Source: Acetobacterium paludosum
GTDB lineage: Bacteria; Bacillota; Clostridia; Eubacteriales; Eubacteriaceae
Assembly (NCBI RefSeq): GCF_008086595.1
Contig: NZ_RXYA01000005.1
Coordinates: forward strand, 1 to 64,000
DNA length: 64,000 nucleotides
Reading direction: 5' to 3'
Shown: positions 44,481-53,138 of the stretch, in pieces
Layout of the letters: every line of letters starts with the position of its first letter
How positions within the stretch are numbered: the stretch's first letter is position 1
Notes under the pieces: generated by a model
What the model was told of the DNA's origin: nothing
Database searches by the model: none
Seen by the model: the letters and a program-made list of their open reading frames with translations, nothing else
Position numbers and translations under genes: made by a program

Positions 44481-45171
44481 CGATACTCATTAATGCCTAT
44501 CTTGCTATCATTTGATCCATCAATAATTGCATCCTTTCCCTGTTTAACCTCAGTAAGAATGGATCCATCTACTTCCGGTGACTCTCTGAATTCCACGACG
44601 TTAATTTCTTTCGTGAGTTGTATTTCTTTGCCATCGTCGTCCTTAACCTTCACTGGACCAAATGCACCCATCACAGGAACTTCCCTTCGGCCAAATGAAA
44701 GAAAGTCTGTAATGTCTGAAAAAGCAATGTCCCAATACTGAAAGATATCTTCTTCACTGATGAAGGACCGAACATTGCGCTCTTGCTTAAGGTTCATGAT
44801 TTCATCCTTTACCTTATCATTTCTTAGCATCCTGCAACCATTTGCCATAGCCGATTCGTAGTCACATCCATAGGCTTTTTGGTAGCTCCTTGATGCATTG
44901 AATGACTTGCTATAATACAAGCAGAAAAGCCGCTGTTCATCGGTTAAATCAGGGTTTTCTATAACTGATTCAACCTCAGGAGTAGAGGCTTTTGCTTTGA
45001 CGCGTTTATTTGCATTTTTGTTTACAACGTTGCATCCCATTTATACCGCTTTTTCCAACTTCGGATGGTGCCTTCAGGGATTCCAAGAGTAGCAGCAATA
45101 TCCACCATTTTTTTGCCTTGATCAAATAATTCTTTTGCTTTTTTAATTTGTTCATTGGGTGCTCTTGGCAA
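44471..45171 (-). pseudogene. Phage terminase small subunit, frameshifted and fused to amidase remains
   Basis: From a TTG at 45171 the first frame gives PRAPNEQIKKAKELF...IPEGTIRSWKKRYKWD, the HTH of Terminase_2-type small subunits, and stops at 45022. The next frame (from about 45040) continues CNVVNKNANKR, then LTDEQRLFCLYYSKSFNASRSYQKAYG and DIFQYWDIAFSDITDFLSF, typical of the same protein. Restoring one base between GAT and GC would join them as KWDCNVVNK. The C-terminus after EVKQGKDA switches to amidase-like sequence, showing a deletion between terminase and lysis genes. Confidence 0.78.
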
Positions 45172-45237
45172 CTCTCACCACCTCTCATCCGTTGATTTTG
45201 TGCATAGAAAAAGACACCTGCGGGTGCCTTAATACTG

Positions 45238-45708
45238 CTACATTTGACTTTGCTCTGAATGTAAAATCAATACCATAATTCTGTCAGAGATTACAATCTC
45301 TGATAAGTTAATAAAGTTAATTTTTTTAATTATTGTGCTTATTTCTTCTTCATTCTTCTTTTCTCTTTTCTTAAAGAGTAAATCTATAATTTTACCCGTA
45401 ACAAAAATCATGATCAATAATAAAAGACCAAGACCCAATAGACTTAAAATGAAGTTCAAAGTTCCATTTAAGATGCTTATCCTAGAACTTGCAAACAAAC
45501 CTAGCAATAAGCCAATCAGAGCCCAAATCATATTGTCTTTTGCACTGCTAATTTCTTTTAATTCATCAAGTCTTCTGTTTAATTCTAAACGTTCATTCCT
45601 TAATTTTGATAATTCCAATTGTAAATACCTTTTACAATTAATACTTGAATATGAACACTTTTTTACATCATACAGTTGCGAATATTCAATCTCATTTAGA
45701 TCCACCAT
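45238..45708 (-). CDS. Uncharacterised two-membrane-span protein (156 aa)
   Basis: Residues about 27-55 form a charged coiled coil (LQLELSKLRNERLELNRRLDEL). Two hydrophobic helices follow (NMIWALIGLLLGLFA and FILSLLGLGLLLLIMIFVTG), then a basic helix KKREKKNEEE and a short soluble tail. AT-rich like the HEPN and TIR genes. It lies within the prophage remnant between small Cys-rich ORFs and the terminase. AAGGTG precedes the ATG. A membrane effector or accessory protein is possible, but no family was recognised. Confidence 0.65.
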   Translation of the reverse strand: MVDLNEIEYSQLYDVKKCSYSSINCKRYLQLELSKLRNERLELNRRLDELKEISSAKDNMIWALIGLLLGLFASSRISILNGTLNFILSLLGLGLLLLIMIFVTGKIIDLLFKKREKKNEEEISTIIKKINFINLSEIVISDRIMVLILHSEQSQM

Positions 45709-45808
45709 TTATTTACACCTTACACATTTTTCTTTAATTATAAACTTTATGAGTCTAATTGCAACAAAATGTTGTTCAATTCAGCAGCTTCCACATTTTA
45801 AATTAAAA

Positions 45809-45994
45809 TCATTCGTTCTGTTTTATTTCCCTATCCTCAACCACATAATCAAACCCTTTGTAACCGCAAACCAGGCATGGTTCCATAATCTTCTGTTTTG
45901 GATCAGCCCGTTTGATTGTTTGGCGCTCATCCTCCAGAATCACATCAGCGCACCGGTTGCAAAGCGTGATTATCTCTTTATGGATCTTCCTGAT
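45809..45994 (-). pseudogene. Small zinc-finger phage ORF lacking a start codon
   Basis: The frame (V)IRKIHKEIITLCNRCADVILEDERQ...EPCLVCGYKGFDYVV has two CxxC pairs typical of small phage zinc-finger proteins. There is no ATG, GTG or TTG before an in-frame TGA. It overlaps the end of the 45-aa Cys-rich ORF by 17 nt in another frame. Either its start codon mutated or the two frames were once one gene joined at ICQG. Confidence 0.5.
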
Positions 45995-46115
45995 TACACC
46001 CTTGGCAGATCAAACACCCAGTAGCTTTATATTGGTCCTTTAGGGTTCGCTTATCGAGGCACTCACCGTCTCGGTAATGTTCATATTCATTTCGGTCACA
46101 TTTATTATCTATCAT
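45978..46115 (-). CDS. Small Cys-rich phage protein (45 aa)
   Basis: The frame MIDNKCDRNEYEHYRDGEC...TGCLICQGCNQEDP carries five Cys, with a CxxCxxC cluster near the end. GGGGATAATA stands before the ATG. Small Cys-rich ORFs of this size are common between regulatory and packaging genes of clostridial phages. Confidence 0.5.
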   Translation of the reverse strand: MIDNKCDRNEYEHYRDGECLDKRTLKDQYKATGCLICQGCNQEDP

Positions 46116-46190
46116 TATTATCCCCTTTTTTGGCATTAAAAAAAACACCCGGTAGTGTCATCTTCTTACAAATATCGATTATTTCAATCT

Positions 46191-47060
46191 TTAATCTTTA
46201 ATCATTAGTAGGTCATCCATCAACAAACTTAGCCGTTCAAAAGTACTTTTTACACTTTCCAACCGATTACTATGTTTATTATCAATTTCCATACTATTAT
46301 CCACTTTTCTATAGATATTATAAAAATCACTCAATTCGCGAATTTCGATTTCCAAATCATTCATACACGACCAGATCATATTTTTGTTTCGTCTGGACTT
46401 AGCATTACTACCCCTATCATTATTTATTGAATTTAAGTAGGATTTTGGTAATATTTTTTCAGGATTACTTAAGATTACTTGCTGGGTTCTTAATAAATCT
46501 AACATTTCTTCAAGAATGATATTTTGTTTAGTTGTACTATACTCTTGATTTTCAATATTTGTTGTTACTTCTGTTGGCGTTATTATTATCTTTTTTAAAG
46601 CCTCATCTATTTGTGACCAAGATAAATCAAACGCTTTTTTTAAATGTTCTTCCCCTAATTTTTTTTCACTCAAACAATCATTCATTGATTTGAATAGTTT
46701 GAAAATATCTTCTTGATCAACTGTTGTCATTTGAAATTGTAGAATTGGGCTATTAGAAATATCAGATGCTTTCAAATCAAATAAGAATGGACAAACAAAT
46801 GATTTATCCATTGCTTTTGAAAGTGCTCCAGCTTCAAAATTCAACCAAGGTGCCTTCAAATTGTCTTTTGTAACGCATAATATGCCAAAATCCGCTGATT
46901 CAAGTTCTTCCGCAATATCAGTACTCCATCTTGCGCCTTTATCGATATCTTTAGATGAGAAATAGGGTACTATATCTTGAATTACATATGGTATCCATTC
47001 CTTTAAAACTTTAGCAACTTCACAGCTCAACTTTCCTGACCAACTTATAAAAACTTTCAT
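46191..47060 (-). CDS. TIR-domain protein (putative nucleotide-cleaving effector)
   Basis: The 289-aa protein begins MKVFISWSGKLSCEVAKVLKEWI, then PYFSSKDIDKGARWSTDIAEELESADFGILCVTKDNL and APWLNFEAGALSK, a TIR-type fold of the kind found in bacterial defence proteins. TIR domains of this sort often cleave NAD+ or act as sensor/effector domains. The C-terminal half (about 165-289) is helical and polar, without a recognised domain. AT-rich composition differs from flanking phage genes. AGGTGAG precedes the ATG. Catalytic Glu could not be assigned with certainty. Confidence 0.75.
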   Translation of the reverse strand: MKVFISWSGKLSCEVAKVLKEWIPYVIQDIVPYFSSKDIDKGARWSTDIAEELESADFGILCVTKDNLKAPWLNFEAGALSKAMDKSFVCPFLFDLKASDISNSPILQFQMTTVDQEDIFKLFKSMNDCLSEKKLGEEHLKKAFDLSWSQIDEALKKIIITPTEVTTNIENQEYSTTKQNIILEEMLDLLRTQQVILSNPEKILPKSYLNSINNDRGSNAKSRRNKNMIWSCMNDLEIEIRELSDFYNIYRKVDNSMEIDNKHSNRLESVKSTFERLSLLMDDLLMIKD

Positions 47061-47221
47061 AACAACTCACCTCACACAGTTTTCCATCATTATAAACCTA
47101 CGTGAGTTCATTTGCAATAAAAGGCGTTTCAATTCAGAATAATTTTTCTCATCACTAATTTTTCCTATCCTAATAATAACATGCATAAACCCCGCATTGG
47201 AACACATCTTACCAGCAAAAC

Positions 47222-47251
47222 ACCCGCATTCCACCCGCATTTTACCCGCAT
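47222..47251. repeat. Three direct repeats of ACCCGCAT with 11-bp period
   Basis: ACCCGCAT occurs at 47222-47229, 47233-47240 and 47244-47251, exactly 11 bp apart, i.e. on one face of the helix. The array overlaps the end of the ArpU-like gene and precedes the packaging genes, where phages place terminase or regulator binding sites. Confidence 0.7.
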
Positions 47252-47646
47252 GCACTTTCGTGTGTGGAAATCATGTCCAGTTGATCCAGCGTCACTTCTA
47301 TTTTCTTTTGAACCGTTCTCTCATCAAGTTCCATTTTGTCTGCGATTTCCCGCCTGGTCATTTTTCTGAAATACCGGTCTTCAATGATGCTTTTAAGTTC
47401 CGGTGACATCATCGGCATGAGTCGATCCACCACCACAATATCTGCCTCCGCCAGCTTTCTTTTTTTCTCAAGTTGCACGATTTCTTTATCTTCAAGATGA
47501 AGTATGGCTGTTCTCTCCGTGCTGCTCCCACCGCCACCATGAACAACAGGGGTTAGCGACAATTGCTGTGTGTATGACGGGTCAATCTGTTCTCTTATTA
47601 ATTTAATCTCACGATCTATGAAGATAATCGCAATTTTATTATCCAT
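47242..47646 (-). CDS. ArpU/RinA-like phage late-gene regulator
   Basis: The 134-aa protein has EKKRKLAEADIVVVDRLMPMMSPELKSIIEDRYFRKMTRREIADKMELDERTVQKKIEVTLDQL: a sigma-4-like HTH in the last third. This is the ArpU family, which activates packaging and structural genes in Gram-positive phages. The N-terminus is shorter and less conserved than usual, with a weak ribosome site, so truncation is possible. Position directly before terminase matches its usual place. Confidence 0.75.
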   Translation of the reverse strand: MDNKIAIIFIDREIKLIREQIDPSYTQQLSLTPVVHGGGGSSTERTAILHLEDKEIVQLEKKRKLAEADIVVVDRLMPMMSPELKSIIEDRYFRKMTRREIADKMELDERTVQKKIEVTLDQLDMISTHESACG

Positions 47647-47648
47647 AT

Positions 47649-47662
47649 ACTTTTCGAAAAGT
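47649..47662. promoter_or_regulatory. Perfect 14-bp palindrome before the ArpU-like gene
   Basis: ACTTTTCGAAAAGT lies immediately before the start codon of the late regulator. It may be an operator or a short transcript hairpin. Confidence 0.35.
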
Positions 47663-47669
47663 TTCTAAC

Positions 47670-47769
47670 TTGCACGTATTCTCGCGCTTATGGTATAATG
47701 ACTTAACCAGTATTCGAGAGAGAATACGTTAGAATGTTTCCTATGCCAGTAGGAGCATTCTTTTTTTTA
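47670..47769 (+). ncRNA. Candidate small RNA with promoter and terminator
   Basis: TTGCAC (47670-47675) and TATAAT (47694-47699), 18 nt apart, predict a start near 47707. The transcript would hold GTATTC-loop-GAATAC, then a terminator built on GAATG...TCCTATGCCAGTAGGA...CATTC followed by eight T. There is no ORF. An inverted repeat ACGTATTCTC (47674-47683 with 47720-47729) spans the promoter. It runs opposite to the ArpU-like gene. Confidence 0.45.
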
Positions 47770-47913
47770 ATTTACTCGCTATCCTGCACCTTCTTCTTCT
47801 GGAACAAATAGCATCGATTTTCTCTGTGTGCCGTAGCTGAAGCAGAGTAATTATTCTTGAAAAATTTATGGTCATAATACAAACATTTTACACGCTTACA
47901 ATCCTTACCGGCT
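47770..47913. other. Decayed sequence between the small RNA and the integrase stub
   Basis: No readable gene. Probably degenerate integrase upstream sequence, but I could not align any frame to the family before residue GVDIKTV. Confidence 0.35.
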
Positions 47914-48066
47914 GGCGTTGACATAAAAACCGTCCAGGAAAACCTCGGTCACTACTCTGCCGCCTTTACTTTGAACCAGTATGCTTTTGTTACTGACGGC
48001 ATGTTGCAGAGTGCAACAGATAAAATTGATAACATTTATATGTCAATTTTTATGTCAAAAGAATGA
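47914..48066 (+). pseudogene. Tyrosine integrase, C-terminal remnant
   Basis: The frame GVDIKTVQENLGHYSAAFTLNQYAFVTDGM...DKIDNIY is the end of a phage-type tyrosine recombinase, including LGH and the nucleophile Tyr in LNQYAFV. The Arg-Lys part of the active site and the rest of the protein are missing. It points toward, and ends 59 nt from, the tRNA-Leu gene, marking the former attachment site. Confidence 0.82.
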
Positions 48067-48087
48067 AATTTGTTTTTAAGCATTAAA

Positions 48088-48111
48088 AAAACGGCTTTTT
48101 ATAGCCGTTTT
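48088..48111 (+). terminator. Hairpin after the integrase remnant
   Basis: AAAACGGCT and AGCCGTTTT (48088-48096 with 48103-48111) form a 9-bp stem. A T-rich flank exists on both strands, so it may serve the integrase stub or the tRNA transcript. Confidence 0.55.
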
Positions 48112-48123
48112 AAAAATTCTTTA

Positions 48124-48213
<90 letters not shown>

Positions 48214-48328
48214 TAAAAGGCAGGATTTTTTACCCTGTCTTTTTATTATAAAGGAATGAATGAAAAAGATCAACAGAAATTTTATTTTTTTATTCAGATT
48301 GTCGATAAATCATCATCCCGATCAATTG

Positions 48329-48946
48329 TTAATCAATCATATGCGCCATCCCGGGCTTACACCTATTGAAATATACCCTGATTGCCATACGCAAGTCGTC
48401 GCGACTGCCGTTGTTTTCAATGATGATATCGGCCCGCTTTATCTTTTCATCATCTGTCATTTGCATGGCGATCTTTTTTATCGCCAACTCCCGGGAAACT
48501 CCGTCCCTTTCCATGATACGATTAATTCGAATCTCTTCATCCGCCACCACCAGCATGGTTTCATCAACATCGGACTCAAGGTTTGCTTCAAAGAGGAGAG
48601 GACAATCATAAAAAACAAGGCTTACTCCGTTATTCTCATAGAAATTGATTAGCTCATCATATAATCTTTTGACTTCCGGATGGACAATCGCATTAAGCTT
48701 TTTTCTCGACTCCTCATCCTCAGCAATAATTTCTCCTAAAAGACTTCGATTCAGTTCGCCCTTTTCATTTAAACAGTTTTCGCCGAAGACATCGGCAATC
48801 TTTTGAAGCCCCTGGCTTCGGGGCTCAACTGCCTGTCTGGCTAACTGATCCGCATCGATAACCGGATAGCTGCAGCATTCCTTTAATACCCTTATCACGG
48901 TCGATTTTCCGGATGCAATTCCGCCGGTAACACCAATTATTTTCAT
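48329..48946 (-). CDS. coaE: Dephospho-CoA kinase
   Basis: The 205-aa P-loop kinase starts MKIIGVTGGIASGKST, then VIDADQLARQAVEP, HPEVKR, DCPLLFEANLE and the lid QMTDDEKIKRAD. It makes the last phosphorylation in coenzyme A synthesis. It follows polA by 9 nt, an arrangement common in Firmicutes. coaD lies elsewhere in the window. Confidence 0.95.
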   Translation of the reverse strand: MKIIGVTGGIASGKSTVIRVLKECCSYPVIDADQLARQAVEPRSQGLQKIADVFGENCLNEKGELNRSLLGEIIAEDEESRKKLNAIVHPEVKRLYDELINFYENNGVSLVFYDCPLLFEANLESDVDETMLVVADEEIRINRIMERDGVSRELAIKKIAMQMTDDEKIKRADIIIENNGSRDDLRMAIRVYFNRCKPGMAHMID

Positions 48947-48955
48947 ATCAACGCC

Positions 48956-51598
48956 CTATTTTAACTCATACCAGGATGCTCCGCTGTTAACATCCACGGT
49001 GATGGGAACGCTCAGTTGAGCCGCCCCTTCCATTTCTTCTTTAATAAGACGTTCCACCTGTTCCTGCTCATTTTTCGGCGTATCGATGATCAATTCATCA
49101 TGGACTTGAAGAATTAGCTCGGCTTGCAAATTTTCATCATTTAAGCGATTATATACCCTAATCATGGCCAGCTTGATGATATCCGCTGCGCTCCCCTGAA
49201 TCGGAGTGTTTAGGGCCATCCGTTCGCCAGCCTGGACAAGGATGCCGTTTCTGGAATTCATTTCCGGTATATATCGCCTTCTTCCCCAAATGGATGTCAC
49301 ATAGCCATCCTCTTTTGCCTGGCGTTTGACATTTTCCATATAATCCTGCACTTTTGGATAACGGGCAAAATATCGATCGATATAATTTTGCGCTTCATTT
49401 CTTGAAATGCCCAACTCTTTTCCGAGACTGAAGGCCTGCTTTCCGTAAATCAAACCAAAGTTAATCGCCTTTGCCTGTCCACGCTGAGTACGAGAGACCT
49501 CTTCAAGGGTAACCCCAAATATTTCAGAGGCGGTACGGGTGTGGATATCCTGTTCTTTATTAAACGCATCAATGAGATTTTCATCGCCTGACAGATGAGC
49601 CAGTACTCTAAGCTCAATTTGCGAATAATCGGCATCCACTAAAATATGATCGGCATCCGACGGAACAAAAACCCGTCTGATTTCCCTGCCCATTTCGGTC
49701 TTTATCGGAATGTTCTGAAGGTTGGGAGCGGAGCTGCTTAACCGTCCGGTTGCTGCCACCGTTTGATTAAAAGTTGAATAGATTTTATTGGTTTTAGGCT
49801 CAATAAAAGTCATTAAGCCGCGACCATAGGTTGAATCCAGTTTGGACAGGGTTCGATAAGCGATGATTTTTTCAATAATAGGATGAAAATGGATGAGCTG
49901 CTCCAATACATCAATATTGGTGGAGTAACCCGTTTTTGTTTTCTTCACCACCGGCAGTTTTAGTTTTTCAAACAGAACTTCCCCTAATTGTTTGGGCGAA
50001 TTAATATTAAATTCGTCGGTTTCAGCCAGCTCATAAATTTCTCGGGTCAAACCTTCCAGTTTGTCTTCAAAATCTTTGGAAAGTACTTTCAACTGGGACA
50101 CATCAATTTTAAAACCAAGCTCTTCCATGGATGCCATGACTTCCAGCAGCGGCATTTCGATGGTCTTGAATAGGGTCATCATTTCCGTTTCATTGAGTTC
50201 TTTTTCCAGAACCGTTTTAAGTGCTTTCACGGTCTCACAATTTTTCACAAAATAGTCTGCCAAAAGCTGTTCATCAACATCCCCTGCTTTGAGCAGTTTT
50301 TTTCCTTTTCCAAACAGCTCTTCATCATCCAGAATATTGCGATCCAAATATTTATAGGCCGCTGTTTTTAAATCGTATCGCTGATCTCCCGGGCTCAGCA
50401 AATAAGTGGCAATGTAGGTATCAAACGCTTCATTGACCTCTAAAATCCCCGCTTGATGGAAAATATGGATCAAATTTTTAAGATCCTGACTGATAATTCC
50501 CAGAGTATTGATATTTTTCAAGTTCCGAAGTTGTTCAAAAAAATTAAACTCTTCCACAATTTGAGGATTTAAAAAAAAGTACTGTTTTTCAATTCCCAAC
50601 GCCAAATAAACCTGACGCTCTTCCTGACGATAATAAATTGTCACTTCCAAAGCTTTTGATAACACTGCAAAGAGATCTTCCATTTCCTGACCTGTTTTTA
50701 TCCACTTAAAATCGATCGCCTTTTCAATGAGTTGAACTTCTTCGGTGGCGTCTATTTTGGAAAGAATGTTTTTAAACTCCAGCTCTTTGAGCATCTCAAT
50801 ACTGTCTGGATTAAAAATATTGTGAAAAGAAAGCTCTTCAAAATCACCTTCCCAGGGAACATCCAGTTTAATCGTTCCCAACATTCGGCTCTTAAAAGCA
50901 TCTTCTTTGCCGGCGATTAATTTTTCTTTTTGTTTGCCTTTCTCTTCATCTATATGCTCATAAAGATTTTCCAGCGATTCATATTTTTGCACCAGCTTAA
51001 TGCCTGTTTTTTCTCCGATCCCCGCAATTCCAGGGATATTATCGGATTTATCCCCCATCAGCGCTTTTAGCTCAATGAGGTCTCTTGGAATGAGTCCGTA
51101 TTGTTCCTGTATCCAGGCTTCGTCGACTTCTTCCAATTGCGAAATTCCCTTGATTGTATATAAAACTTTAACGGTTGGACTAACCAATTGGAAGGCATCC
51201 CGATCCCCGGTAATGATTTCAGTTTCAAAACCTTTTTGGGAGCCCAGCACAGCCAGGGTTCCGATAATATCATCCGCCTCAAAGCCCTCCATTTCCAGAA
51301 TGGAAATATCCATTTTTTCTAAAAGTTCCTTCAGAATCGTAAACTGCTCTTCTAACAGTTCGGGCATTTTATGACGCCCGCCCTTGTAATCATCATACGC
51401 TAAATGCCTGAAGGTCGGTGCCTTTAAATCAAAGGCAATTCCCAGATAATCCGGTTGGTATTCCTCCTGTATTTTAACTAATATGTTAACAAAGCCATAA
51501 ATGGCATTTGTTGGGACGCCCTTTGAATTTGACATTTCACGAATGGCATAGAATGTTCGATAAATCAGACTGTTTCCGTCAATGAGTATGCTTTTCAT
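48956..51598 (-). CDS. polA: DNA polymerase I
   Basis: The 880-aa protein has the 5'-3' nuclease domain (ILIDGNSLIYRTFYA, FEADDIIGTLA, ALMGDKSDNIPGI), a proofreading-like domain whose first motif lacks the DxE pair, and the polymerase domain (DADYSQIELRVLAHLSGD, RGQAKAINFGLIYG, LQVHDELIID). So it should fill gaps and remove primers without 3'-5' proofreading. The start at MKSILIDG, with AAAGGA upstream, removes 38 spurious residues. Confidence 0.96.
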   Translation of the reverse strand: MKSILIDGNSLIYRTFYAIREMSNSKGVPTNAIYGFVNILVKIQEEYQPDYLGIAFDLKAPTFRHLAYDDYKGGRHKMPELLEEQFTILKELLEKMDISILEMEGFEADDIIGTLAVLGSQKGFETEIITGDRDAFQLVSPTVKVLYTIKGISQLEEVDEAWIQEQYGLIPRDLIELKALMGDKSDNIPGIAGIGEKTGIKLVQKYESLENLYEHIDEEKGKQKEKLIAGKEDAFKSRMLGTIKLDVPWEGDFEELSFHNIFNPDSIEMLKELEFKNILSKIDATEEVQLIEKAIDFKWIKTGQEMEDLFAVLSKALEVTIYYRQEERQVYLALGIEKQYFFLNPQIVEEFNFFEQLRNLKNINTLGIISQDLKNLIHIFHQAGILEVNEAFDTYIATYLLSPGDQRYDLKTAAYKYLDRNILDDEELFGKGKKLLKAGDVDEQLLADYFVKNCETVKALKTVLEKELNETEMMTLFKTIEMPLLEVMASMEELGFKIDVSQLKVLSKDFEDKLEGLTREIYELAETDEFNINSPKQLGEVLFEKLKLPVVKKTKTGYSTNIDVLEQLIHFHPIIEKIIAYRTLSKLDSTYGRGLMTFIEPKTNKIYSTFNQTVAATGRLSSSAPNLQNIPIKTEMGREIRRVFVPSDADHILVDADYSQIELRVLAHLSGDENLIDAFNKEQDIHTRTASEIFGVTLEEVSRTQRGQAKAINFGLIYGKQAFSLGKELGISRNEAQNYIDRYFARYPKVQDYMENVKRQAKEDGYVTSIWGRRRYIPEMNSRNGILVQAGERMALNTPIQGSAADIIKLAMIRVYNRLNDENLQAELILQVHDELIIDTPKNEQEQVERLIKEEMEGAAQLSVPITVDVNSGASWYELK

Positions 51599-51683
51599 AT
51601 AAATTCCTTTCCATTTTTCTATTCCGTTATTAATATTATACCAAAAGACCGGTTCATTGAACACCTTCATAAAATTTATATGT

Positions 51684-51729
51684 AAAAAGACCCACGAACG
51701 ATTATGATTCAATCATTCATAGGTCTTTT
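51684..51729 (-). terminator. Terminator between the Nfn-like genes and polA
   Basis: AAAAGACC and GGTCTTTT close a long imperfect hairpin, with a T run on the minus strand. It separates nfnB-like from polA transcription. Confidence 0.65.
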
Positions 51730-51752
51730 GTAATATGCATATTAAAATTCGA

Positions 51753-53135
51753 TTATTTTTTTAAGTATTCGTCAATTGCCCGGGCAGCCTTCTTTCCAGC
51801 GCCCATAGCCAGGATGACGGTGGCTGCACCGGTGACCGCATCGCCGCCGGCAAATACCCCATCCAAAGATGTTCTTCCGGTTTCTTCTGCTGCAATCAAA
51901 CAACCTTTTTTGTTGGATTCAAGCCCTGGGGTTGTCGAAGAAATTAATGGATTGGGTGACGTTCCCAATGACATGATCACCGTATCAACATCAATTACGA
52001 ACTCACTGCCCGGAATTTCAACCGGCCGCCTTCTTCCCGAAGCATCCGGTTCGCCAAGCTCCATTCGAATACATTTAATTCCCTTAACCCAGCCTTTTTC
52101 ATCGGCAAGAATTTCAACCGGATTACATAACAGATCAAAAATAATTCCTTCTTCAATAGCATGATGAACTTCTTCCGCTCGGGCCGGCAGCTCCGCCTGG
52201 GATCGTCGGTAAACAATGTGAACTTCTGCACCGAGTCTCAATGCTGTTCGGGCGGCATCCATGGCAACATTTCCGCCACCGACAACGGCAACTTTTTTCC
52301 CAGCTCTGATGGGGGTATCATAACCTTCCTTAAAGGCCTTCATCAAATTATTTCGGGTCAGGAATTCATTGGCCGAGAAAACACCATTGCTGTTTTCTCC
52401 CGGGATGTTCATAAACATTGGGAGTCCGGCGCCTGATCCGATAAATACGGCTTCAAAACCCTCCTGATGCATCAGTTCTTCGAGGGTAACCGTTCGTCCG
52501 ATTATGACATTCGTTTCTATCTTAACCCCCAGTGCTTTAACATTATCCACTTCATGCTGGACAACTTTATCCTTGGGCAGTCTGAATTCCGGTATTCCGT
52601 AGACAAGCACGCCTCCCGCTTTATGAAGGGCTTCAAAAATGGTGACATCATACCCAAGTTTGGCCAGGTCACCGGCACAGGATAATCCCGAAGGTCCGGC
52701 TCCGATGACCGCCACTTTTCGGCCATTCTTTGGCAGCGTCTGACTTAAGTCGATATTATTTTCTCTTGACCAGTCAGCGACAAATCGTTCCAGCTTCCCA
52801 ATCGCCACCGCATCGCCTTTTTTGCCGAGGACGCAGAGTTCCTCACACTGACTTTCCTGAGGACAAACCCTTCCGCAAACGGCTGGAAGTGAGCTTGATT
52901 TCGCAATGACTCTGGCCGCTTCTTCAAATTCACGGTTCTTAACATGCTCAATAAATTCTGGAATGTTGATTGATACTGGACATTGGGTCACACACAACGG
53001 TTTTTTGCAGTGTAGGCAGCGCTCTGCTTCGGCAACAGCTTCAGACTCTGAATATCCGAGACAGACCTCGTCAAAATTTGATCGTCTTATTTCCGGAGCC
53101 TGTTCTTTAACGGGGACTCTTTTCTTTGTTTCCAT
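51753..53135 (-). CDS. NADPH-binding flavoprotein of the GltD/NfnB/SudA type
   Basis: The 460-aa protein has an N-terminal Cys-rich domain for two [4Fe-4S] clusters (AERCLHCKKPLCVTQCPV and VCGRVCPQESQCEELC), an FAD site VIGAGPSGLSCA, a second dinucleotide site VVGGGNVAMDAA, and the C-terminal GVFAGGDAVTGAATV. Paired with the adjacent ferredoxin-NADP reductase-like subunit it matches NfnAB (electron-bifurcating NADH-dependent ferredoxin:NADP oxidoreductase) or the related SudAB sulfide dehydrogenase. In an acetogen NfnAB is the likelier role. Spacing of 3 nt indicates coupling. Confidence 0.88.
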   Translation of the reverse strand: METKKRVPVKEQAPEIRRSNFDEVCLGYSESEAVAEAERCLHCKKPLCVTQCPVSINIPEFIEHVKNREFEEAARVIAKSSSLPAVCGRVCPQESQCEELCVLGKKGDAVAIGKLERFVADWSRENNIDLSQTLPKNGRKVAVIGAGPSGLSCAGDLAKLGYDVTIFEALHKAGGVLVYGIPEFRLPKDKVVQHEVDNVKALGVKIETNVIIGRTVTLEELMHQEGFEAVFIGSGAGLPMFMNIPGENSNGVFSANEFLTRNNLMKAFKEGYDTPIRAGKKVAVVGGGNVAMDAARTALRLGAEVHIVYRRSQAELPARAEEVHHAIEEGIIFDLLCNPVEILADEKGWVKGIKCIRMELGEPDASGRRRPVEIPGSEFVIDVDTVIMSLGTSPNPLISSTTPGLESNKKGCLIAAEETGRTSLDGVFAGGDAVTGAATVILAMGAGKKAARAIDEYLKK

Positions 53136-53138
53136 TGT

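Noticed and set aside
45022-45040. Programmed frameshift in the terminase small subunit
   Set aside because: No slippery heptamer is seen, and the same gene ends in a chimeric junction, so mutation is the simpler reading.
47067-47255. 62-codon frame starting in the ACCCGCAT repeats
   Set aside because: It has no ribosome site and reads through the direct repeats; no protein pattern.
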